Shown piece after piece: positions 12,415 to 23,720 of a stretch of DNA of 64,000 nt (its first letter is position 1; the number at the start of each line of letters is the position of its first letter). This stretch comes from Acanthosepion esculentum (Eukaryota; Mollusca; Cephalopoda; Sepiida; Sepiidae): positions 148,087,183 through 148,151,182 of the forward strand of contig OZ038478.1 in the NCBI GenBank assembly GCA_964036315.1, read 5' to 3'. The notes under the pieces were generated by a model, which did not search any database, was not told the origin of the DNA, and worked only from the letters and a program-made list of their open reading frames with translations. Position numbers and translations under genes: made by a program.

Positions 12415-12879
12415 TATGTGGTAAACGTATATGAGATAAAATTGTTCAATATACTTACAGTTTGAGCCGAGGCAGTATATTGACAATATTGAAACCGAGA
12501 AGAAATGTATGAATATATTATTGGATTTTACACCAATCGATACTATCATTAATTTGATTACATAACTTCAACGTTATTTCTAATGAATATCTGTTTTTAG
12601 TAGATGAACCATTTTTTGTTTAGTATGGCTTTTAGCAGTATGACTGTGAGCCTGCACGCTCGAGGAAATTTAATAAAGAAATTGTGCTCGTCGCCATGAT
12701 TCGATCCAACATCATTATTTCTAGTAAAAATTACTGTCAGATGCGGCGTGATTCATGCTGTTCAGTTAACGACAGCTTCATAACTCGGCATCGTTCTATT
12801 TACTATATAAAGAATACACGTCCAATCGTTTAGATTTTCTCGAAAAACATATTTCTAAACGATTTCGGATATTTCTGTG

Positions 12880-12941
<62 letters not shown>

Positions 12942-12965
12942 GAAATGGACAAAATCCGACAATTA
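12415..12965. other. AT-rich DNA with a TA tract
   Basis: Holds a (TA)n tract at 12883-12939. A degenerate GATTCGATCC near 12700 resembles a B-box, but no matching A-box was found. Confidence 0.4.
12883..12939. repeat. (TA)n microsatellite
   Basis: About 57 bases of TA. Confidence 0.98.
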
Positions 12966-13386
12966 TTTTAAGACATTTTTATGTTTATACATACTTGTTA
13001 TAGATACAAATATTTAAGTAAATGCTCTGTTTTATAATACACAGTATTAATAGCATTTACCGGCCTGAATGTCCGAGAAATTTTTATAGAAAATGTTCGT
13101 CCTCCGTCAGGAATCGCACCTGTATCCTATACGGAATCGTCATATAGCCTGACGTGCCTTAACCTATCGAGCCACGGAGGATTGTCCAATTAGCAGGGTC
13201 GATTTTACTGCTTTTAAAGTTCAATCTTCCATGAATCTCCGAGGACGAATGTTTTCTATGAAAATTTATCGGACATTCAGGCCGGTAAATGTCATTAATA
13301 CTGTTTATTATAAAACAGCATTTACAGAGCATTTACTTAAATATCTATATCTACAAAAAGAATGTATAAACATAAAAATCTCTTAA
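12966..13386. repeat. Inverted pair of SINE bodies (head-to-head) around a tRNA-like core
   Basis: The left arm (12966-13107) and the right arm (13240-13386) are inverted copies of about 140-147 bases, differing by scattered substitutions and a small indel. Both contain GGCCTGAATGTCCGA or its complement and end at a GGACGAA(C/T) segment. The left arm is attached to a tRNA-like sequence (13100-13181, minus); the right arm has only about 20 bases resembling the end of that head. This is best read as two SINEs inserted head to head, the plus-strand one truncated at its 5' end. A fold-back (MITE-like) element is the alternative. Confidence 0.7.
13100..13181 (-). tRNA. tRNA-like SINE head / tRNA pseudogene, class II shape, CTA in anticodon position
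   Basis: On the minus strand 82 nt fold as a cloverleaf: a 7-bp acceptor stem (TCCTCCG/CGGAGGA), a weak D arm (GCTC...AAGGC), a perfect 5-bp anticodon stem (CGTCA/TGACG) with loop GGCTATA, a 14-nt variable arm that can pair (TCC/GGA), and a T arm (CAGG TGCGATT CCTG). The A-box-like TGGCTCGATAGG and B-box GGTGCGATTCC are near consensus. The loop centre CTA would read UAG, but the universal T at position 33 is G and the D stem is poor. It is followed directly by SINE body sequence, so a SINE promoter head is much more likely than a working tRNA. Confidence 0.6.
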
Positions 13387-13433
13387 TATATATATATATA
13401 TATATCTATATATATATGTGTATATATTAGAAA

Positions 13434-13473
<40 letters not shown>

Positions 13474-13480
13474 ACATGAA

Positions 13481-13512
<32 letters not shown>

Positions 13513-13535
13513 AGAAATGAATATATATATATTCA
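13387..13535. repeat. Interrupted (TA)n region with ATGAATATA units
   Basis: Four TA tracts separated by a repeated spacer AGAAATGAATAT or AGACATGAATAT, suggesting duplication of a TA-plus-spacer unit. Confidence 0.9.
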
Positions 13536-15401
13536 TTTATTTTGTTAAATTCACTTTAAACTGTATGTTGTGGAGTTATAACTCAGCAAATAATTTTGTT
13601 TTTAATCAGATTAGATTTGTTCAGTTTTTCTTTACAGTGTGAAATTCATAGCATTTTTAAGAAATATCTTCTAATATTTAACACTCACATCAATAGGTGC
13701 AAGAATTATGCCATATTTTGATCATTTACAAAATAATCTACTAGAGCGTCTTGCATTAAAAGTAGTTAAGGTTTCTTGTGATTATTGATGTTCTGAAATA
13801 TAATACAGAATTTTTTTTCTACAATCCATCAATGCAAGTAAAATATTCACGAACGTTACTCTAGGCGAAACTTTATTGCTCATATCTGCATCTACAAAGA
13901 TAATGTTTCAATTTCCCCCCTAACTTTCAAACCTAATTCTCAAAACATAACACAGTAATACACAAAAATAATCCCATTTAATGCTCACATTGTAGGAGCA
14001 CCGAATTTATATTCTCTGACCACAGCTCATTAAGGACACATATAAACCCGCATAGAACTGTACAATCTTCGATACGCAACAGACTCATTGAAAATCGACA
14101 CTCATGTATTCCACTGTAAAAACTACTATAAATTATCCACCCACCCACCAACCCACAAAAAAGTCAAATTTTGGACAAGCCATGACAAAAATAAATTTAA
14201 AAACGTCACGTGAAAAGCTTAGGCGTGTAATATCACACACGGCTATTGAATTGAGTACCTTACTGGATTCCTATATATTCTGGCCTGATCACAACAGTTA
14301 TCTCACAAGTTTACATTGTGATTTGTTCTAGATTTCTGTTTGCGAAATATATCTGTATTTCATTTTGATGTTTGTATATTCACAGAATCCATTAGCAACC
14401 GAATTTCAAATACAATTTGTATGTATCTTGATCCTAACCCTGTAAAATATTATTCAGAATAGTTATTCTCCTCTGACTGGTTGTACTTTTCATTAGATGC
14501 TTAAGAAATATCTATTACAGGCCATACCGTGTTTAGTACATTTTATACTATGCGAATTTAGATACATGATTATTCATTAGAAAATAATCTATACGTTTTT
14601 CTAGGTACATAAATTTAAGAACATGGTAAAAACGATTTGTGAAAAAATGTTATTTTCATAAAGGTGGATATGAACAATTATTGCATAGCATTGCATTGAA
14701 TGTTGCCAATGTGGATGTTAGTCATAAATACTGCCGCTGAAAACCTATGAAATATCATGTTGGATTTCTTTTTCTCGGCATCATCATTTTAAAACTCTCA
14801 CCATGATCATAATCGATAAGCATCGATTTATTCAAGAAACCATTCACCTCACAGATCATTCAACATACCAATTATGAAAACTTATGGAGCAAAAGACTCC
14901 GGAGTTGGGGGTGACATTTTTTATTCAATAAAGGCCGAGTAAGATTCAATGTCGAATCGGCGCCATCTTGAGTGACAGCGAATAACATATTTTAGAAACG
15001 TGGCACATGAATCCGTCTCTATTTCCTTCGATGACAAAAGAAGTACACTACATGCCTTTGTACCAGTCGGCAACGGATTCGATATGTCTGTTAAGGGCAG
15101 CGCACAGGCGTTTTTACAGATTTCTATACACTTTCAAGTCATTTACGTTAAGGGAAGGATGTAAAGAAAATAAGCATAATGAAACGAAGGTTTAAAGAAA
15201 AAAAAAATGGAAAATAAGGAAGACAACCAAGAAAGAAGAAAGAAATATAAAATACTAAAATAATAATAAAAATAAGAGAGAGGAACAGTAATGAAGAAAA
15301 TATTATGACGTAGAAAGAAGCATATAAAAAAGTAAATAGAAGCTATTCGAAATAAGATAGAGTGAACCGGAAGAAATAGAAATAAATAATTTCTCCCGGT
15401 T

Positions 15402-15402
<1 letters not shown>
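13536..15402. other. AT-rich DNA, no gene recognised
   Basis: The stretch 14890-15180 is less AT-rich and has an open plus-strand frame (15007-15195) but no recognisable motif. 15190-15400 is purine-rich on the plus strand. No RNA gene or terminal repeat seen. Confidence 0.4.

Positions 15403-15476
<74 letters not shown>
15403..15476. repeat. (TA)n microsatellite
   Basis: About 73 bases of TA. Confidence 0.98.
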
Positions 15477-15483
<7 letters not shown>

Positions 15484-16018
15484 AACTGATAAATGGATAA
15501 ATGTTTTAAAAGATTCATTAATATTAATGCATTCATCAAATCAGAAAAAAGTGAAAGAAACGCTAAACCGAAAATAAAAAATGTTAAGAAATATTTAAGT
15601 GTTTCATACTAAGAATAATACAAAATATATGAAGATATAAAATGTCAACTCTTAAACACCAAAGTAACCACGTTTTTATTGGCGAAAATATTAAGACTAA
15701 CACTAAAAACGAATCAGAATATTTTTAAGTCAGTGAGATTGAAATGCAATGGTTATAAGACGGGTGAGTGTAAAAAGTGAAATTATTATGCAAAATCAAT
15801 AACGGGACGAATGTAAAAGACAAAATGAAGAATCAAAAGTATATAGAAAAAAGAAGAGGAAGAAAAAATGAAAAATAAACGCTGGAGATATAGAGAATAA
15901 ATATCAAGCAATCTAAATAAATGACTGGATATCAAAAACGGGAGGAAAAAATCAAACGAGGATAGGAGAATGAAAACAGGTCACAGAGAGAAAATGTTTC
16001 CGGATAAGAGACGCAATT

Positions 16019-16022
16019 CACA

Positions 16023-16075
<53 letters not shown>
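16019..16075. repeat. Compound (CA)n(TA)n microsatellite
   Basis: CA repeats with one interruption, followed by TA from about 16058. Confidence 0.97.
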
Positions 16076-16491
16076 GTGAATTGGTGTGAGAGAAAGAGAG
16101 AAACAATGGAAAACTGAAATAGTCTCGCTAGAATAATAAAAGGAATTGCCCTACAATTGCTTTTTTTGGGGGGGTTGCTTGAATTTGAGAAAAATACTTA
16201 TTCATTTTTTGCCATTTTCTTTCATGGAGGGGCTATATATTTGTATTACGCCACCCAACACACATATATAATATATAATTGCATATGAAAAAAATGGTTA
16301 ACAAAAACAGCTGAATGTACATCAAAATACAGATCTGTAAATTCGATAAGATAAAATTTCAGCACACGTACACCACGTATGCATTCATATTGCAATCCAT
16401 CAGGCAAAACGGAGTACTATACAAGTAAGATTGTTCCTCAGTGTCTAATGTGGTTATCGGATGGATACTTAAGCAGTAATTATACATACAT

Positions 16492-16497
<6 letters not shown>

Positions 16498-16563
<66 letters not shown>
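16498..16563. repeat. (TA)n microsatellite
   Basis: About 66 bases of TA after a short CATA run. Confidence 0.98.
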
Positions 16564-16565
<2 letters not shown>

Positions 16566-16879
16566 TCTGCACTCAATCTTTCATAAATTTACACACATTT
16601 TAACTATGATCAATTCATTTCTGCTGACATCTCAAATGGCTTTTAGACATGCAAGAAACTTGCATTTCTTCCACTTCCAGCTTCAGCTTGCCTCCCTGGA
16701 TGCTGGTTGTGCAAATGTCCACTGACACATACATACATACATATATATACATACATACTAATGATTACATAGGTGGGTGTATATATGATATAATATAATT
16801 GGATAAATACTTACTTTTTAAGCTTATTCTGCGTGCTGTGTTCCTCCAGTACATGAACAAACGAATCACATCACAACTT

Positions 16880-17560
16880 CGTATCCATTGAGGCTCTTAC
16901 TCATCTCTGTTTATTTTAACTTCACTCCTGTTTCCTGTTCTGATGTCCATTCACATAAGCCCGGACATCTGGGAATCATGCTGCCTCCTACTCTCACTTT
17001 GCCATCGTTATTTCCTGCTAATGTCAAAATGTTCTTGCCGTTCTTCCGCATTGTGTGTTCCAGAAATTCCAGATGTCACTTTCTGATTGTAAGTGTAAGT
17101 TTCTTTTTCTGAAGGCTTACTCATTCATCACACACTCCGCCCATGTCAGCTGCAATGTCTTTTTTAATACAGCTTTTCTCTCGATTCAAATATTTTCATA
17201 TATCTGTGTGGAAATTTTTCCAGCATTCTCTGTCATAAAGGAGGATTGATATACCCCAGTACTTCAGAACACACTCTCTCTGTCTTTGTTGCTGACAACC
17301 ATACATTTTTTGACAACCATATATTTTGTTTATTATAATTGATAGCTTGTCCTTTCTTCTTGCTTCCATTTAGTCACATATCGAGGTCCTGTAGTTGGTA
17401 TTCTTGGTCTATAATCAACACAATTAAATCTCCGTATTTTATGTTATTAAGATTGTGAACACTGGTAATAAATGTCTGTAGTTTCCTTACGAAATGTTCG
17501 GTGTACATTTTGAATAAATCCAAAGAAAAGTCATATACTTCTTTTAGTCTCTTATCTGTG
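16880..17560 (-). pseudogene. LINE reverse transcriptase relic, copy 4
   Basis: The minus strand reads, near 17360-17460, NLNNIKYGDLIVLIIDQEYQ, which aligns with the N.RYADDTVLIAD.E catalytic region (YADD changed to YGDL), followed by LQDLDM and GQAINYNKQNI (motif D, consensus KKGL.INYNKTE). Further downstream, about 16930-17060 reads LEHTMRKNGKNILTLAGNN and GGSMIPRCPGLCEWT, the C-terminal GHIMRK.G..N....G...G...GRQ region. Several frameshifts. It is a dead fragment of an RTE/CR1-like LINE; the exact clade is not resolved. Confidence 0.65.
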
Positions 17561-17836
17561 TGTACCTACTCTATTCATTTTCTAACCGTTTGCAAATGTT
17601 TTTTTGCAATGCATGTTATGGATTATTTTATCGTACTTGTAAAGTCGAGCTATATTTCCCAGCATATTATATAGAGCATGATAATTCTATTTTCAAAGGA
17701 TTTTGCATAATCTATTGCGAAATAAGTGTACATCATTCTGAACTTTTATTGCTTTCCATTGTGTTTTGTTCAAGTGACTTTGAAATATCAAAACTGCTCT
17801 TGCTCTATTTCTCGACTAAATCTTCATTGAGTTTTC

Positions 17837-17919
17837 TATCGTTGTGTTTGCATTAAATTGGTGGATTGAAATGATTTTAAATCATTTCAATCCACCAATT
17901 TAATGCAAACACAACGATA
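17837..17919. repeat. Perfect 41-bp inverted repeat with 1-nt spacer
   Basis: The left arm 17837-17877 and right arm 17879-17919 are exact reverse complements around a single T at 17878. The arms are complex sequence (they include GCATTAAATTGGTGGATTG), not microsatellite. The flanks are unrelated. No loop is available, so this is either a true long palindrome or a fold-back artefact of sequencing or assembly. Confidence 0.95.
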
Positions 17920-18814
17920 CATTTAGTTACTGAGACTTAAACAAAATGAGAAAGTTGATGAGGAGAAAAAGACAATAAAAATAAAAATAACTTATGAGAG
18001 AAAATTTTTCGAATGGCGTTGTATTTAGATTTTTGAAGATTGTAGGTGGCAGTTGAGCACCAAACCCAAAAAAAGGTTCCACAGACGAGAAAGAAAAGAA
18101 AAACTGTTAGAATAGAAGAATCAATCAGCAAAACTATTGGATCTAGTTACCAATCTAGTAGTACACTTAAATTAATGCTGTCGAAGTCTGAAAGGATAAA
18201 TTTCATCAGAATAATTGCTATGTTTTTTTAGAAGAAAAGATAAATGGAAGCTATATCATGATTGTGGGAAAGTGACTAAATTCGAGATGCCAATGTCAGG
18301 ACCGATTACATTACAAATCCTCCTTTGGGTTTTGTTGAGAATCTCGGGATATTTACTAGGATCACTAGACCAGATATTGCATCAATATTAATATTGGCAG
18401 ATTTGTCAATGTGTATGATGGGATTTGACGAGAAGAATTGTCTGACACGTCACAGTAAACCAACCAACTTAGCAACAAACCCAGAAATTTATTCAATATT
18501 ATCCCTCCACTTCATGTCATTAGAAAAACCTTTGGCCAAGAAGACGCAATGAGTTGCTCTCCTGAAGGTTAGCATCGGTCATGTTGATGGAAGCTAAAAC
18601 GGTTATATATTGATTAAAAGATTGGGCAAAGATTACTGAACTGTAATATCGGTTCTAGTTTTTAGAAACTATCATCCTAACTAGTATTAGGAACAAGGAT
18701 CTCTCTCTTTTTTTTAGTTTCTATATTATTAGTTGCCACTTTGCAAGATGATCGATCATAGGACAAATGAATCTGAGAGAAATTGTTGTGACAGACTATC
18801 AGTTATTATATATA
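17920..18814. other. AT-rich DNA, nothing recognised
   Basis: There are weak plus-strand open frames (18046-18231 and 18325-18552) whose translations carry no family motif. They may be decayed coding sequence, but this cannot be supported. Confidence 0.3.
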
Positions 18815-19725
18815 CAGTGCTGTTCTATAAATGTGACTCACCTGATTTTTTTTAATTAAAAATTTTTTCGCATATTGTTTTTGGGGTCAAACTAATTTTT
18901 AATCTTACTAATATAAAGACCTCTTCCCGACCACCTAGTAAAAAAGTTTACTCACCCTAAGGTATTCTATTGATAATTATAAATTTGGATATAAATGAGG
19001 TTTAAGGAAAAACTCTGTGCAAAAAAGTGAAACATAACCGAACATCTTTAAATAAAGAATAATAGAGGTATATTTTTTATAATAGGAAATATAGTTCAAA
19101 ATATTTAATAATCTATTGGTCCTCCATTATTTTGAATAGGCTTTTCAACCCTTTTTGACATTGACTTGATTAGGTTCTGGAAAATCTCATCTCCAAGCAT
19201 TGAATTCCATTCGGATATGAAATTCACAATCAAATCCTCTTTGTTGCTCAACTGCTTTCTCGAGAGCTTGTACTTTATAATGCTCCATATGTTTTCTATG
19301 GGGTTGAGGTCAGGAGATTGGGGCGGCCATGTCATAACACTTACCTGCTTCTCATTAAAGTATGCATTCATCAATTTTGATTTGTGACAGGGAGCATTAT
19401 CCTGCATAAAAATCAGCTTGGTGGGGTCGATTTGCACCCTTTCAGCAGAAGGGAGCAGACAAGACTCTAAAATGCTCTTGTACTGCTCGCTCCTGAGGGT
19501 CATTTCAATAGGTTTTAAGAAACCAGTTCCATGAAAAGAAAAGCATCCCCACAACATTATACTGAACGGATGCTGGACAGTACTTACTGCTAAATTCAAA
19601 GAGATTTCGAAGCTTCTTCGGATTTTAGATCGCTTATCCTTTGAATTTAGCTCAATTTTCGTTTCATCGGAGAAGAGAACATTTAGTAAAAAAATCAGGT
19701 GAGTCACTTTTATCGAACAACACTG
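18815..19725 (-). mobile_element. Tc1-type transposon, internally deleted, copy B
   Basis: The inverted ends are CAGTGCTGTTCTATAAATG on the left and, complemented, CAGTGTTGTTCGATAAAAG on the right. They continue through GTGACTCACCTGATTTTTTT and are bordered by TA on both sides. The 911-bp body has a long intact minus-strand frame for the catalytic domain. Copy A (11459-12412) has the same junction between the right terminal repeat and the coding sequence. Confidence 0.92.
19105..19707 (-). CDS. Tc1 transposase, catalytic domain only (DD34E), N-terminus missing
   Basis: An intact 200-residue frame. The first residues (MTHLIFLL) are encoded by the terminal repeat itself, then comes VLFSDETKIELN with the first catalytic Asp at about residue 14. 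The second Asp is in FMQDNAPCHKSK (about residue 105). The catalytic Glu is in QSPDLNPIENIW, with 34 residues between it and the second Asp, the DD34E spacing of the Tc1 family. The C-terminus ends in NNGGPIDY. A full Tc1 transposase is about 340 residues; the missing N-terminal part normally holds the two helix-turn-helix domains that bind the terminal repeats. Whether the truncated protein is made, and whether it could interfere with full-length transposase, is unknown. Confidence 0.85.
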   Translation of the reverse strand: MTHLIFLLNVLFSDETKIELNSKDKRSKIRRSFEISLNLAVSTVQHPFSIMLWGCFSFHGTGFLKPIEMTLRSEQYKSILESCLLPSAERVQIDPTKLIFMQDNAPCHKSKLMNAYFNEKQVSVMTWPPQSPDLNPIENIWSIIKYKLSRKQLSNKEDLIVNFISEWNSMLGDEIFQNLIKSMSKRVEKPIQNNGGPIDY

Positions 19726-21620
19726 TACATTTTAAGGTTATTCTCTCATTAATTTTCATTAAATCAAACGAAATTCATTGGATTGAAATTGACGTTTTCA
19801 TTGCATTGACTTACTGATTAATAATTGATAATGTTAACGTTTTATAATTGTTTTTTCATCGTAGATTTTTATTTCCATATCTAGCTTTATATATTTTTTG
19901 TTTATCGTTGCCTTGAGATTAATTTCATTTCATTTATATAAAATCATGCAACTATATAATTTTCTGTTGTGTTCGCTATCATCATAAATATTAATAATTT
20001 ATCGTAAAGAAAATGTTCTGTGCTGGTGGAGGATATAAAGTGGAAAGTCATTTTTATGAATGTTTTGTTCAAGCGGTGAGAGCAAAGATGAGGACATTTG
20101 TTCACATGTAAATATTTCGGTCACAGTATATCAAAATCCATAGAAATGTCTCTTATTTTAAATATTTAAAGATCTGAAAGTAAATTTATTACATTCATGT
20201 GAAGGGTAAATGAATTCCTTTTTACAGTAACTAATAACTTATTAGAGTAAACAAAGTTATAAAAATCTGACGAATACAGACTATATCTCCTTACATATAT
20301 TAAAGTTTAATTTAAATTAATTTCAAAAGGTTCTTATTTTTGTATATTTTTATATTTAGAAATTATTTCCTCACCTCCCTGAAATAACGTTTACAGAAAA
20401 CATTTATTTTTAAAGCTTTACAAGATGTCCAAATATGATGATTAGATAAAAATCTGAAGTATTTTTTTAAATTGTTCCTTCGACTTCAGATGCATGATTC
20501 TGCTTTAAATGACAAAAATATTTTGCTTATCTATCTGAGCACTTGTAAGAAAGCTGAAACAATATTTTCTATTTCTCTCAGAAAATGTGTTAAAAGATTA
20601 ATCCTGTTCGCATAATTAAACACGACCATGGCTTTCTTGATATGTTTCCTCAAACATTTCAGCGGCCGCATTAATTAGCCTCTCCCTGATGTATAATCCG
20701 TAAAAGAAATGTCTAAAGATAAACTATCTTCAGAAGAATGGTTTCAAGAGAAAACATTTTCCATGTAAGTCATGAGGGCATGATCCAAAGGATTTACAGA
20801 TTATTGCATTAATATAGTGCTCTTAATCACAATATCTAGATAATATTTAAGTGATAATTTGGAATCGCAAATATAAAATAGGATTCTTATTTGAGAATTG
20901 TTGTAACAGTAATTATTATTCAGATTAACCGAGATATCTTCTAGAATATGGTCAATGTTTCCGTTTATAAACTTCCATGTGGAAATGTTTTCGAGCTCAT
21001 TTCCAGTAAAGCGTCCTTTTAACTACTGTTTCATATAGAAAGCGATATCTGAATTATATAATAATGTTGCAATTGATGCTTCAGACCCAAATTCTAAGCC
21101 AGATTTTTTTGCAACATATTTTATTTCAAAGTAAGGACTAAACTACTCTGAGTCACAAATACATATTAGCCTTTATTACTGAACTGGGGAAACATAATTA
21201 CGTCGCATTAAAGGACATAAAGCCGATGACATTATTTTGAATATAATTATATATGTATATGTTTTGTAAGCACACACGTAAAAATCTTTCAAATGAAAAA
21301 ATAACTGTTCCTTTGAAGCTAATAGAGTTTGACGGAAATGATCTGAAATATCCCCTGGCGTAATTAAAGTTATTTCATTTTTCTCTTTCTTTTTTACATT
21401 TATTCTCATATTTCTTTTGAATTTTTTTTCTTTATTTTTGGTCTCACTAGTAATAAAATATTGGGGATCAAATACATCGCTGTCTGACGCCTGAATTTAT
21501 AGTCTTACAAACAGCAGATAACAAAATTACACTAAACAATCCAACCTCATCTCTGGACAGACTTTTTCAATACTATCATCTCCAATGACGCTCCCTTTCA
21601 TATTCAATCTCTCACTCATA
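19726..21620. other. AT-rich DNA, no gene recognised
   Basis: Nothing could be identified. A NotI-like GCGGCCGC at about 20662 is the only unusually GC-rich spot. Confidence 0.4.
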
Positions 21621-21625
21621 CGCAC

Positions 21626-21677
21626 ACACACACAGAGATACACACACACACATACACACACATACACACACACACAC

Positions 21678-21755
<78 letters not shown>
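21626..21755. repeat. Compound (CA)n(CATA)n(TA)n microsatellite
   Basis: Imperfect CA repeats pass through CATA units into pure TA from about 21690. Confidence 0.97.
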
Positions 21756-21765
<10 letters not shown>

Positions 21766-21844
21766 GTATGCATGGGTTTATGTCTGTTGTGTGTGTCTAA
21801 ATTATTTTCAGATAGATTTTATTTGTAAAGGAACAAAATTTTTA

Positions 21845-22325
21845 AAAGTTAACACGACGGAAAACTATACTTAGCCAAGGCGTTTCCTCCTCTGAGGGAC
21901 TTTATTAACGTAAAGTAGGATTTAATTAATTTCATTTGCTTATATAGAAAGGCGAGGATTTCATTGGTTTATCAAGTTTTTAAATTTGTGACTATTCATG
22001 TAAGTTCATCAGGTGGTTGATTGGTCAGTCAAAAACATGTGGAGGACATAAAGTGTCATAATTCAAAGTCTGGAAAGATTAATATGCATTAATTTAAAAA
22101 AAGAACATTGTTTGGACTGTGATTAGCTTGTTATGGTATGTGATGCACGTATGCGTTATACATCTTCAAAAATATGAGGTGATAGATTTAACCATTTTCT
22201 TTTGATCTGTCACGAAATTTGTAGCCGTGTATATTGGCTTGGGAAATTAGTAATTATTTCAACGAATGTGAGTTTGGGAAAAACCGAGGTGTAGATTTAT
22301 ATTTTGATAAGATTCGATGGCAACA
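21845..22325 (-). repeat. Left inverted repeat of the Penelope-like element
   Basis: Compared with the complement of 23597-24055 it shares long blocks such as AAAACTATACTTAGCC, GGGACTTTATTAA, CATTGGTTTATCAA, TCATCAGGTGGTTGA, ATGTGGAGGA and TGTCATAATTCAAAGTCTGG. It ends at a TTTTGATAAG.TTCGATGGC segment. Identity looks like roughly 70-75% with indels. Confidence 0.85.
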
Positions 22326-22379
22326 CATAAAACCATAAACAATATGCCTGCTAATCACCAACCAATGTTTTTTTTTCAC

Positions 22380-23720
22380 TTTCGGTAACAACTTCTATAG
22401 AGAAAAAATGGCTTATCGATGGGACCTCCTGTCAGCAGTGTTCTATCTTGCCTATTTTGGGAATTTCTCGAAAGAGACCTTTTCAAAAACATGCCACAAC
22501 AAAACTTTACTTATTTAAGATACATAGAGAATTTTCTACTAATGTATCCACAAGACACTATTTTACTAGATCTTTTCAATAAACTTAATAGCGTTGGCCC
22601 TACAACAGACTTTACCATTTAACCTGAAGCCAACTGCACAGTGTGGACCATGTTCACCATAGTCTATGAATATAGAATAGAGCGAAGTACGTAATCTGTT
22701 CAATGAAACAACGTTAAAGATTAACACTCACGAGTCAGACACTCTACTGAACCTGACTATATCGCCAATACCACCAGCAGCTGTTCCGTAATTCTTTAGT
22801 GTTCGATGTCAAAGGCTGGCTGTGCATATTCGGGAAAAACATGGCCGCCTTTATACACGTCCCATTGAATATTTTGAGCCTTCTGATTGGTTAACACTTC
22901 TATTGGTGAACTATAAAATGAGTAAGCTCATTTTGGCTGGCTCACTAGTATACCAAGGTACCCCAAAACTCCAACACACACTTCCCTTCTTAGCTATCAT
23001 GTGACAAACAACAATAGCATACGCAAATTTGACATTTACAGAAAAGCTACAAGAATGCCCTGGTCATCTTTTATTTCCATCACTCTAACAGGATTAAATC
23101 TGGAATAATTATATGTTTCTAATTAGATGCATTAAGAATCTGCAGCCCCCAATACCTAACCGAAGAATAAACGCACAAAGAAAACACATTCAAAAACCTC
23201 CAATGCCCTTATGACTTCATCGACAACGCAAAGAAAATACACGATCGCAACAAAAATAACATTATCCACAACAATAAAACAAAAACAGATACATAATCCT
23301 ACCTACGAAGACTATAACATCCGCTATCCTAAACAACTTCCATATTGACACAATCAATTCCAAAACCATTACGGTTATGATCAGAACTAAATATACCCAT
23401 AGCAATAATAATTCAGAAGCAGGCATATATACAATAAATAAAAAAAATCATTTATGAACACAAAAGGGACCATATACATAACAATTTATCAAATGCACTA
23501 GTCATATACAAAATAAATATTTCCACAATTTTAATCTTAACAAAAATACCACATTCATCAAAAGAGAAAGTAATTTACTCAGAAGGAAATAGTCGTGAGT
23601 GCCGCCATCGAAACTTATCAAAACATAAATCAAAGCCCCGGTGATTTTCCAAATCTCCAATTCCCTGAAATAATTAAAATTTTTTCTAGCCTCCGAACAT
23701 ACCACCAAAATATGTTGACA
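22380..23720 (+). pseudogene. Penelope-like reverse transcriptase / endonuclease relic
   Basis: The open stretch 22419-22622 reads MGPPVSSVLSCLFWEFLE, then FTYLRYIENFLLMY (a degenerate RYVDDI catalytic box, D-D changed to E-N) and LFNKLNSVGPTTDFTI, the order seen in Penelope-type RTs. Downstream in shifting frames come FIDNAKKIHDRNKN (about 23217-23260), a segment near 23355-23440 matching the linker before the GIY-YIG domain (ITVMIRTKYTHSNN, EAGIYTINK), and HNFNLNKNTTFIKRESNLLR (about 23528-23590), which matches the C-terminal tail that follows GIY-YIG endonucleases in this group. The cysteines and catalytic residues of GIY-YIG itself were not made out. Non-functional. Confidence 0.65.

Larger units (their letters stand above)
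15477..16870. other. AT-rich DNA with microsatellites, no gene recognised
   Basis: Strongly A-rich on the plus strand to about 16000, then the listed CA/TA tracts. No coding motif. Confidence 0.4.

Noticed and set aside
13100..13181. Functional amber-suppressor tRNA
   Set aside because: The loop lacks T33, the D stem is poor and the sequence runs directly into SINE body, so a SINE head is the better reading.
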